Assembly: GCA_964035545.1 (NCBI GenBank)
Contig: OZ037771.1
Coordinates: 5,698,628 to 5,762,627, forward strand
Direction: 5' to 3'
Length of the DNA stretch: 64,000 bases
Source: Bugula neritina
Lineage: Eukaryota; Bryozoa; Gymnolaemata; Cheilostomatida; Bugulidae
Shown here one piece after another: positions 48,244 through 64,000 of this stretch. Made by a program: the position numbers and the translations under genes. The stretch's first letter is position 1. Every line of letters starts with the position of its first letter. Below the pieces are notes generated by a model. It did no database searches and was not told the origin of the DNA. It was given only the letters and a program-made list of their open reading frames with translations.

Positions 48244-51200
48244 CTGATATCATCATACCACCAACTCATCCAGTAATCAATGTATTGCAATATGTTTTTT
48301 GGTATATTTTTAAATTTTCTGCTATAAAACAATATAACTTGTTGTTGTTTGCAATGCTGCATCAAGTAATATAAAATATTACTATGCACTATTGGTTTTG
48401 TTTACTTGTAAAATTTTATATGATGAATGAATAATGTGCATTGGTATATTCAAAGTTTGAATTGCTCTTGCTGTTTTGCTTTTAATCTATCAAAAATTAG
48501 AGTTTTTGCTATTTTCTTTGAAATAGTATTATTGAATCTGAATGAGTCTAGAAAAAACAGTTAAAGTATATTAATTAGCGGTCAAAATATTAAGAACACA
48601 AAGAAATTGGTATACATTTTGAAGTATTTCACACTATTCTCTTAGTATCTCAGACACCACCAGAGTTCTCAGTTTTAAAGTGCACACAGTAAACAGTGAA
48701 ACGCTCTTTTTTTAAGTTTTATTTTTATTTCTTTCTATACCTTTAAGCGTTGTCATAGCAAAGTTCATTAGAAAGGTATGTACTCTAGAATAAAATTAGT
48801 TTTATCTGTGAATATTGTAATTATAATGGCAATAATTATTAAACAATCTCTCATGGAAAATAACTTATCAGCCTAATTGAAAATAATTTGTTAAAATTAT
48901 TAAGTTGAAACTTGTAAAAAACACATATTAATTAGAAAAAGTTAAGCAATAAGTAAGCGAAACATTGTAGAAGTTACTTAAAAAAAACAATTCCACTGCG
49001 ATAATTGTGAAATTTGGTTTTGTCAGACTAAGTTGAAGAAAAAAGACATGCATGCATGTAGTGTAATAAGTTATTTTAAAATCAGTCTTAGATAGAGACA
49101 TATAATTTGGTTGTCAACAAATTTCACTCCAGCAGTGTAAATAATATGTATTTAAATCTAAAAGCAGTAATTAGTTTTCTGTAACATAAGTTGCTTGGAA
49201 GGAACAAATGAATATCTATTAATATTTCGTAATCATAGGTTTTGCCATGGGGCTAAGGGTGCTCTGCTATACACCCTGTTTTTGTTATAACAAGGTATGT
49301 ATACATGTATATGTAAGCTTGCTAAGTTTGTTGGCAGTTTATATCAAACTTAAATCCATATTGAGGAACATACAATTGTAGTAATGCAGAATACAGCATT
49401 AGTTTAGGCTTATCATACTTTATCTAATAAACCACAAATATCAGCTACAATAACTGTTATTACCTGCTGTGCATACATACAGTAATATATTATATAATAT
49501 TGGCATATTATATGCTTGTATTCAGATATTCATGTAACAGCTTTTGCTCCTGGATAATAACCATCTACACTTTTGGGCCGCCTATAGTTGCCTTTATACC
49601 TTCACGATTTTCGGTCAAAAATTCAATTTGGCCGGGTTGAAATTTCTCTGAGTTGCATTGCATTGTAAAAGCCACTCGTTGAAATTTTATAAATTTTATA
49701 AAGGGGTACCTGGACAAGCGTTATTAACTTAAACTCGGTACTTTTTTTAGCAGAGGTATAAACGCAACTTATAAGAAAAAAATAAAATCACATTCACATG
49801 AAGCTTAAAGCCTGAAAGTATTACAAAACTGTTTTGGACTGTACTTTTTGTGGTTGAAACTCTTTGTAAAGTGGTTTTTAAAGCTTTTTTTAAATGAATT
49901 AGGAGATACTTTTATCACTTACATATTGTATTTAGTGTATACATGTACGAAGTTTATACTTCACATCCTGCAGTTGAGTAAATAACTATGCTAGAGAGGC
50001 ACACGGGTTGTATGTCATCTTTATTTTTCTTATAATTATAACAGACCAACCTTTCTGATACGTTATAACCAACCGTGAAACTTATAAAGCAATTTTAGTT
50101 ATAATAATTATAACAAATGATCAACTTATAGCAATACAAAACATTAACAAATTAAACAATATCATTACTCATTGAAACTACAACACTATAAATTATCAAC
50201 AAAAAAAACAAAACTTGAATATATATTAACATAATGGAATACAAAATAGCTCCATTGTGGTTCTGTTCCTACTTCCTAGTAAGATACTGATTACTAATTT
50301 TCATCTATTTGCTTGCTGTAAATGACTATAAATAGCTATAATAGCTAACAGTAACTATAAGCTATACAGCTGAGTCTAGCTAGGTTTTAAATTGAGTTAG
50401 AAATAAAAACCAGTGTGGTCCCAAGCCCAGTCTAACTCAAGAAAAAACTTTACAATGTGTATATCTATATATTGTTTGTATATATTATATATAGACATGT
50501 ATGCATATATATGACTGTAAATGTGAACTCAATGACTTAGTATAAAAGTAAATGCGCTTTGACCTGTAACTATCTCTTTGGTTGCGAAATAAAGTTGAAG
50601 TTAAAGGAGTTGCCTTCTTTTCAAAGTGCAATAGATTGGTTAGAAAAAAAGCAAAAGAAATAAAATCTAACTGCATCAATTTTCAAAAGAGAATCTTCAA
50701 CCAGCTAGCAATTAGATAAATAGTATTATGCTAACAAGTTCACTTGTTAAGCATTCTAATTCAGCTATTTGTCTATTTTTTAAATTTGTGAAAAGCGCAA
50801 CTGGTATTAATTGTTGCTATTCCACATAATTGTTAATGCTAAAAATTAGGATATACTTTTAAAATATGTGGGCAAATTATATCAGAGTTTTTAATTTATT
50901 TAATTTTTAGTCAGTCCATGTAAATTTGCTTCTCAATTATAGAGAGCTGCTATTAGTAATCGCCTGCTCTTGCATGGTGCAGCTTATATAGATTAATATC
51001 TTTCTCATGCCAATGCATAGAAACTGCAGTTTTCCATGTAGTTTGAACATCAACATGTTATTTGTACTCTGTTAAATGCAGCTAAATTATATGGTAGATG
51101 TCTTTATTATTATACTTGGTACTGTGCATCAGTGGAAGTGGAATTATTATAAAGGTTTTTTAAACTAATTAACACCAGTATCAAATTCTGACCATCCATT

Positions 51201-52667
51201 TTTGTTGTTTTTGTCTCTACCCCTATCAGAACCCCTGATGGGGAATTAAATTAAAGAATCACAGCGTCTTTGTTATTTTTGTTTTAAAATGAACTATTGT
51301 CAGATATAATATAAGGTTGCATTGTTTCTCAATCAAAATAAATGGCACTCACCACTAGTTGGAACAGTTGCTGATGTGTAGCTGCCATTGGAACACAAGC
51401 CATTTCCATCTGTAGCTGCTATCAAACTTGTGATGATGTAACAGATTGCAATGCAAACAACATTTTGTTTCACAGAAAAATCCATCGGTAGGATCTTGGG
51501 GAAATTTCTTCTTATCTCAATATTTAGTGATGATAGATTGTGCCAGGGAGATAATCCTGGCTGTTTGCCAAAATTTCACTGGAACTATACTGTTAGCTTT
51601 TGCAGTTTGTTCAGCTAATTTTTGGTTGTTTGTTATTTGTTTTTTGGCTGATACATAAAACTCTTTAGTTTGTATTATGATTGTTACTATAATTACTATG
51701 ACGGTTACTATAGTTACACTTGCCAGAAAAAGGTTCAAAGAAGCTGATATTTGTAAGTGATGCTATAATTTTGAAATCTTTGTCTATATTGAACATTTGC
51801 AAGTTACTTATGTATATGTCTTTTTACAACATGCAACTACTTACTTATATAAAGTACAATTCAAAAACAGACCAATAAATTCAGAGATTACGGATATTGT
51901 TTTATACTTTCTGCTATTCAATCCACTAAACATTCCTGGCACATATAGATTATTGAGATTTTGCTACATGTCACCCTCAATATTAGCATTAGATGCTCTA
52001 TACCTCATACCCTGCTATACCATCATTTTAGAAGGTCATGTTTCTTAGCTATGATTGGCTAATTGACATTTCAACTGTACAAATATCTCTATGCAGATGA
52101 GAGCTGTAGTTAATCTATCAGCAGTCTAGTGTACTAATGTATATCATCAAGTTTCTAGAATGTTGCAATTACCCTCCAGGTAGTCTTGCATGGCTGTGAC
52201 TTTTCTATAGCAAACCCACCTTTCTTCTAATACAGAAAGAAGGAGTTACTGTAATTATTAAACCCCTGGTGTTCATATTATATAACAGCATCATAGTCTT
52301 TGTCTCTTGTAACAGAATTGAATCAGGCAAATATAATTGACAACTTATATTCTAAGGGTAAGGTTTGCTATTGTTAATTTTTATTTTATTATTCAAGTAT
52401 TAAAATCATTTTCTTTCAAGTTTATATTAAATTGTATAAATTTGATTAAAATTGCTTGCTATAAAACATATAGTACTGTTCATGTATTTTTAGCTTGGTC
52501 CCCACAAAAATGAAATTGAATTTTGTAGCCATGGCGTTATTTTGCATTTAGCATCTCCAATCTTAATTGTTAGCACTGATTATTGTTAATAGCTTTTTGA
52601 TATTTCAACATTAGAGAGCTAATTATTTAACAGATTTTCTGTTTTCATTAGATTATTCATATTGCAG
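48244..52667. other. Region between genes E and F
   Basis: 48244-about 49960 is the end of duplication unit 1. About 50000-51262 is single-copy AT-rich spacer in which I recognise no gene. A short SINE-like piece may lie at about 51212-51246. From 51262 unit 2 begins, with an orphan exon at 51353-51485 and then the copy of the D/E intergenic region. Confidence 0.55.
51353..51485 (-). pseudogene. Orphan copy of gene D exon 1
   Basis: 133 nt with an open frame from the ATG at 51485 to a good GT donor (gtgagt, 51352-51347). It encodes a signal peptide and the mature N-terminus up to SATVPTSG, almost identical to gene D exon 1. No exons 2-10 follow on the minus strand before gene D's unit ends, because the duplication breakpoint cut gene D in intron 1. 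Unless it splices to another acceptor downstream (toward 50000) it cannot make the enzyme. No stop or frameshift has accumulated yet. Confidence 0.8.
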
Positions 52668-58370
<5,703 letters not shown>

Positions 58371-58548
58371 CTGCCATCATCATACCAACAACTCTTCCAT
58401 TAATCAATGTATTGCAATATGCTTTCTGGTATTTTCATTTTCTGCTATGATTAAAATATGACTTTTTTTGTTTGCAATACTGCAGCAAGTATTATAGAGT
58501 ATTATTATGCACTATTAGTTTTGTTTACTTGTAAACTTTGATATGATG

Positions 58549-58554
58549 AATAAA
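58549..58554 (+). promoter_or_regulatory. Candidate poly(A) signal of gene F
   Basis: AATAAA lies about 180 bases after the F stop. The matching place in E reads gaataatg, which lacks the perfect hexamer. Confidence 0.5.
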
Positions 58555-58700
58555 TAATGTGCATTGGTATGTTCAAAATTTGAATTGCTCTTACTGTTTG
58601 GCTTTTAATATATCAAGAAAAAATTAAAGTTTTTGCTATTTCTTTTAAAATATTATAATCATTGTGGAATCTGAATGAGTCTAGCAAAAACAGTTAAAGT

Positions 58701-59134
58701 ATATGGGTCATTTTACTTAATTTAGTACACACTGGATATCTTCAATTTTTAACTATTTTTCCCAATTTAACTGCTAATGGACATGGGTTTTTTGGCCAAA
58801 ACTAGTAAAACACCAATAAATACGCCTAATTAATCAAAGTTCTTTTTAATTTTGCTTCATTTCTCATGTTTTTTTCTAATTATTTAGCTACTTTTGGTTG
58901 CGGAAAGTTACGGTTTTTTCGTAACGGTCCGAACTCCTATAATAAGCTAAATATATAAGAAAAAACATGGGAAATCAAGCAAAATTAAGAAGAACCCTAA
59001 CTGTTTCGGTGTATTAATTGGTGCTTTACTAGTTTCGAGCAAAAAGCCATGTTCATTACCAGCTAAATTGTGAAAAATAGCTAAAAACTGAAGATATCCA
59101 GTGTGTACTAAATTAAGTAAAATGATCCATATTA
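58701..59134. mobile_element. MITE inserted after the duplication, downstream of gene F
   Basis: Terminal inverted repeats of over 50 bp: gggtcattttacttaattta on the left matches the reverse complement of taaattaagtaaaatgatcc on the right. Pairing continues through gtacacactggatatcttca. Unit 1 shows the empty site at about 48569 (gtatattaattag). The flanks here are gtatat and atattaatt, so the target duplication is ATAT, or TA within it. Confidence 0.85.
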
Positions 59135-62100
59135 ATTAGTGGTCAAAGTATTAAGAACACAAAGAAATTGGTGCATCTTAAAGTATTTCACACTATTCTC
59201 TTAGTATCTCAGATACCACCAGAGCTTTCAGTTTTAAAGTGCACACAGTGAAACACTCTTATGATTTAAGTTTTACGTTTTATGCCATTCTAAAATTTTA
59301 AGCGTTTTCATAATCAAAATATGAAAAAAAAAAATAATTGGCATATCCTAAAGCATTTTACAATGTTCTTATAGTACCTCGCAGATAGCATCCCAAGTTC
59401 TCAGTTTTATAGTGCACGTAAACAGTGAAACACTATTTTGATTTAATAATTACTTTTTCTTTCATTCTATATAGTTTTAGGTATTTTCATAGCACAATTT
59501 ATTAGAAAAAAAAGGTAAGGACTATGAAATTTAACTTATTTCTAACTCTAAGATTGTAAACTTAAACATGAATTTAATCACTTTTGTGTTATGCTTGCAC
59601 ACGCATGATAAATAAAATTTATCTGTAAATATTGTAGTTATGGTCACACTTGTAGAAAAAGTATTTGTTAATCAGAAAAGTCAAACAAAATGTCAGTGAA
59701 GCATTGAAAATGTTAATTGAGAAAAAAATTTCACTGGCAATAATAACTTGTGAAATTTGGTTTTTTGTTAAACTATGTTGAAGAAAAAAGACATGCCTGC
59801 ACATAGTGTAATATGTTATCTTAAAATCGCTTTTAGATGAGACTAGCTTAAATGGAGACATACAATTTAGTTTTCAACAAGTTTTACTCCAGCAGGGTAA
59901 ATAATATGTATTTAAGTCTAAAAGCAGTAATTGTCTTTCTGTAACTTACATAAGTTGCTCTGAAGAATTATAACATTCTAATATCATAGGTTTTGCTATG
60001 AGCTAAGGGTGCTCTGCTACTCTGTTGTTATTGTTAGAGGAAGCTATGTGTAAACCTATTCCGTATATATGTTGTTTATAACTTAACTCTATACTGAACA
60101 CCATATAATGCACCCCACCAATGCTGCAAAATACAGCATTAGTTGGGGTGCATTATGCTATATCTAACAAACTTAGACTATTAGCTATAACTTTTATTAC
60201 CTGCTGAGCATGTTTACAATAATATAATAGGCTATAGTATTAGCATATTATATGTTTGTATTCAGATATTTCTCGTAACAGTTTTAGTTCTGGCATAACA
60301 ATTATTAGGGCAAAGTATAAAAAATGAAATATGAAGTAAGATTGTATTTACATCAAGCCTAGAAATTGTATTTATAAATACAATCAAAATTGTTTCTGGC
60401 TTAAAGTGATTTTCAAAGTTTCTTTCAAAACATTAGGAGATACATTTATAGCTCACAAATTACGTAGTAAATATTCACCATCACAGCAGAAAAGTGTATC
60501 AAAAAGCAAAGTTCCAATTTCTGAAATGTGTTGAAAACTGGCAGCAAAAAACTTGTCATTTAGACGGTAAAAGTAAAAAAATTTCATAATTTTATCTATT
60601 GGCAAATCATTTACATGTATGTGATAAAAAATATAGCAAATAAATACATAGCAGCCATGTGAATATCTAAAAAAGAAGCAATATAAACTGAACTGAAAAA
60701 ATTTGCTTTTCTTTGTGCATATGCTATGATAATTGCTGAAAAAAAGCAATAAATCAAGCAGAGTTTGTACCAGTTCAATTGTAGTATGAAAAAAGTTGTG
60801 TTTTTGAAATAACAACTATTTAGCAATGTAAGCTATATCTTAACTCATTCTTTTAACGTTCTGAAAAACTATCTTGCCAAGTGTTTAGCCAAGGTTCAAC
60901 TTCCTTTTGACAAAATCCTAATTGATGAGATAAGATCGTTTAATGTATAAAATATAAACAAATCTAGCACCACACATGCACTACGTGAGAGGAGACAATT
61001 ACCTATTGCATTTCAATTTTTTCATAATGAGAACTAGCAAGCACTAGTACTCTATTGCACTATAGTTACTTAAATGTGCACTATTTACCATGCAATAAAT
61101 TACGCCTACGATTTGTTTAACATCCTTACATTTTGGCAACTTGATTACTCCTGATTTAGTTTTTCTTTATTTTTGTTAATCTATTATATTGTTTAGCTAA
61201 ATGAATATTTGATTTTTAAATGATCAACAAAATTAAACAGATCAGCATTAATTGACTTACGGCTACTGTATTTACAAATCCCCTTTGAGAAAATAATGAA
61301 TGGCGAACATGCTGCTTTACGCAACACATGCAGAGTATCAACTCTATATTATATACAGTATACGACTGTGTTTTTTCTGCTATAACAATTAAATTTAGAA
61401 TCGCTTACTCTATAAATCAGTGCTGCAAGGGCACACGCCTTAGCACTATCATGTCAGTCTTTTTGTTTCCATGTCGTTGTGCTATTGTTTCCAAATATCA
61501 AGCAATAGTTTGCTTTTCTATTTTTAATACTGCGTATAAAACTACAATTGTCAAAAATAATTTAAAAATTGATTGATTTAATTAGATGATGATAATTGTC
61601 AAATATAGTATGTGGTAATGTTATTACTAGGTATGTACACAGTGTGTTACTTTGTAAATACTATACTTATTTTGTTTTTTGTTTATCGTCAAGATAGGTG
61701 GATCCACCCATTTAATGAACAGTGTTACTGACAGATCTGAAATTGAATGACAATAATTTTGCACTGCATTTGACTAGAAAAGTTTACCAAATTATTATTG
61801 TTATTTTTAGTTATAATAATATATCGTGGTAAATGTATGCCTACATCATTATTATATTAAACAAGTGCTCATTCCTTCATCACTTGTAAGAAAACTGTAT
61901 CTGTATAGTCATCTAGCAATAAAGAGTTGCATTGTGTCATCACGTGAAGCAACCATTTCAACTGCTGCCGGTGAGTTGTTTCATTGTTTATTAAATTTGA
62001 TATGCTATATGCGTGCATTTATCTGTTATAGTTAGTCAGTATTGATAAATTGATATATAATAATTCTATAGAAATTTAAATAGTGTTTCATTAGTAATAA

Positions 62101-62305
62101 TTTATGAGTAGATTTTTATTTTTTTTCTAATTTTTTAGTGATAATAAAATTGTGATTGCACATATTTTGGCAGATAAATTTTTATTCTAAATTCAAGCTT
62201 CAAACCTGATTAAAAACAAAAATTTTTAGGTTTCAATAAAAGAATGTTCCTACATCTCAAATGTCTGCAGTCTTTTACAGTTATATCTACTATACATCAC
62301 AGACC

Positions 62306-62598
62306 ATGAAGGGAAGCGCAGTTCTCTCACCTTTCCTCATTGTGGTGATCAGTTTGACTGCATTGGCATATGACAGTCTTATCTGTCCAAAAAAATACTC
62401 CAATTATAAAGATCAACATGATACTGGTTAGTTTGTTTATTGTTATTATTCTTTGTTAACTTATATAGTTGTATTTATATTTATTACTAGGCCTTTCAGC
62501 CCAGATTTTGTATATTATTTAATAATACATATATAATATTGAAACACTTTTACACGCACGCAAGCACAAACTCATGTGCACGCACACATATATAATAA

Positions 62599-62642
<44 letters not shown>

Positions 62643-62655
62643 ATATATATATATA

Positions 62656-62696
<41 letters not shown>

Positions 62697-63942
62697 TGCT
62701 TTAGCAGAAACATAAGTTTCTAATATTGCAAAGGTGTGGGCCATGGTACTCTGTTCTGTGCTGATGAGGGGACAAACCCCGAAACAGCTGCTGTCCACAG
62801 ATTGAGGTATATATATTTTTCACATATCATATATATATATATATATATTGCCAGTTTATAGATTGTATTATGACAAAGTGAAAGTAGTGGGAACTTTGGG
62901 AGATGAATACACTTCTGGCTACAGTGGACTAATCCTTGCTGAGTATGGCAGGATAAATATGAAAAAGACTAATGCATTGTCAAGGTAGTTTTAAACATTG
63001 CGTTTTATCTCTTATATATAATTATATTCCTTTTACTTAGTATACCCGAGTAATACGCTTTAATTTTTATAACTTAAAAACTTAAAGCATCAAGTTAAAG
63101 TTAAAATCAAACCAAAGTAGCATCATTTCTAGCATTCATATTTCAACTATTCCAATTTAAGGAATTGAAAGGTAGAACTTTTGAACACATCCTTTTATTA
63201 CTTCTCAGTTGTGTTGAATTTTGTAACTGCTGCTTTGCCATGCTAATTTTTGTTTTATATTTTAAATACTTTTACATATATAGCTTTTGTTGCCTGTAAT
63301 GCTGAAACAAGAAATTACATAGTATAGCAAAAAACAGGCCAAACAAATATTGATGAGCAAAAGTCAAAATTCAACTTTGTTCGAATTATGCGACATATGT
63401 ATTTCATGCCTCTGCAAAAAGGTTTTTTCATTTTATTTTTCTGTAAAAGTGCTGCTAATGTTTTGTAAATAATATGTAGTTTCAACATGATTTGAGACAT
63501 TAATTAATAACCATTGGTTTCTCTAATCAATGTTTAAGCTTATCTAAATGTACTGTTGCTTAACATAGCATAAATGCCAATCGGAATTTTTTAAATGCAA
63601 ATACTTATATTTGCAGACGTAGTTAGCACTTGCATATGTTATGCAGTCTAATACTAAATTATAACTTTAGAGATTTGTAATAATTGCCATAAATGGGCTA
63701 AATGTTTTGTTTTCTTAATACATCATGTAGGCTATTATGCCAATAGTTGGTTGACAATTAAAAAGTTATTTTACAGTCATTTAATAGCAGGTGACTCTTT
63801 TATTTGTAGAGATTTACCAAAACAAGCAAAAGCCTTGATTGAAGGAATACGTAAAATGAAAAACATCAATTTTAGAAAAGATTGGAAAATTGTAAACATA
63901 CTAGTTGGGTCACATGATCTTTGTGAGGCCTGCCGATCCCCG
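62306..63942 (+). CDS. Phospholipase B1-like gene G, partial and divergent (probable pseudoenzyme or decaying gene)
   Basis: Three exons are recognised. 62306-62426 carries a signal peptide ([20 protein letters not shown]) and ends in phase 1. 62855-62984 is exon 2. 63810-63942 is exon 5, ending at the gtaaac donor. Phases match the other paralogs. The nucleophile Ser is Glu58 (LGDE) and the GxND Asn is His (GSHD), so hydrolase activity is not expected. I could not find exons 3 (about 47 nt) or 4 (about 109 nt) between 62985 and 63809, where candidate acceptors all lead into stops. Either they are very diverged or they have been lost, and skipping both would still join exon 2 to exon 5 in phase (2 to 2). 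Exons 6-10 would lie beyond the window. Confidence 0.65.
62603..62692. repeat. (TA)n microsatellite in gene G intron 1
   Basis: About 90 bp of TA dinucleotides with a few interruptions. A further 25-bp TA run at 62828-62849 lies just before the exon 2 acceptor. Confidence 0.95.
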
Positions 63943-64000
63943 GTAAACTTGTGTACTCCACAGCTAAAGCCAGAGAGACTTTAAATTTATAAACATACAC

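Larger units (their letters stand above)
39050..50000. repeat. Tandem segmental duplication, unit 1
   Basis: The sequence from about 39050 (gene D intron 1) through gene E to about 49960 is collinear with about 51262-60470. Shared parts include D exon 1, the divergent intergenic region, all ten exons and introns of E/F, and the downstream region (for example gggtgctctgctata near 49258 and 60006). Coding blocks are nearly identical and introns are moderately diverged. Unit 1 carries extra insertions: the LTR element, a tRNA-like sequence and about 190 bp near 49566-49755. Confidence 0.85.
58371..62305. other. Region between genes F and G
   Basis: It holds the F 3' UTR, an inserted MITE at 58701-59134 and the end of duplication unit 2 (to about 60470), then AT-rich sequence. 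Near 61974 a good donor context (ctgccg then gtgagt), together with an acceptor-like ctgcag at 62269, could bound a 5' UTR intron of gene G. No independent coding gene is supported. Confidence 0.5.

Noticed and set aside
60453-60826. Minus-strand open frame of 120 codons
   Set aside because: Phe/Tyr-rich, AT-driven composition, with an overlapping frame on the same strand and no recognisable domain. The homologous unit 1 sequence does not preserve it.
61688-61712. 12-bp perfect palindrome ggtggatccacc
   Set aside because: Too short to assign any role. It may be chance.

Overview
The window is animal nuclear DNA. It is AT-rich, its genes are split by GT-AG introns, and it carries tRNA-derived SINEs, MITEs, a decayed LINE and one LTR retroelement. 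Nothing in it fixes the species. Protein similarity and repeat content suggest an invertebrate, possibly a lophotrochozoan such as a bryozoan or mollusc, but that is only an impression.

Layout. (1) 386-5291, plus strand: the last seven coding exons of a retinoblastoma (RB1-type) gene, whose 5' part lies outside the window. (2) 6461-63942: a cluster of seven genes for secreted phospholipase B-like GDSL/SGNH hydrolases (the family of mammalian PLB1). I call them A (6461-11231 +), B (14295-18082 +), C (19552-25631 -), D (32426-39273 -), E (40108-48243 +), F (52668-58370 +) and G (62306-63942 +, cut by the window end). A-F each have ten coding exons with intron phases 1-2-1-2-0-2-0-0-0 and almost constant exon sizes, so all arose by local duplication. 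(3) About 10 kb (about 39050-50000) was duplicated in tandem to about 51262-60470. This made E and F, and left an orphan copy of D exon 1 at 51353-51485.

The most notable feature is the uneven state of the active site. Only B keeps every catalytic landmark (GDS Ser, GGND Asn, DCFH Asp and His). A, E and F keep the Ser-Asp-His triad but have lost the oxyanion-hole Asn. C has lost the His and gained a C-terminal tail resembling a GPI or membrane anchor. D has lost both Ser and Asp. G has Glu in place of the Ser. A-F nevertheless keep open frames, usable splice sites and signal peptides, so the cluster looks like a mix of enzymes and secreted pseudoenzymes.

Mobile DNA explains much of the rest. 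A 2.6-kb LTR element encoding only Gag and protease, with identical 128-bp LTRs and a 5-bp target duplication, sits in E intron 3. A MITE with a visible empty site in the sister copy lies downstream of F. There are also a 966-bp TIR element, a 435-bp MITE in an RB1 intron, foldback elements shared by E and F, at least six SINE copies and several minisatellites. All coordinates were read by eye. No database search was run.
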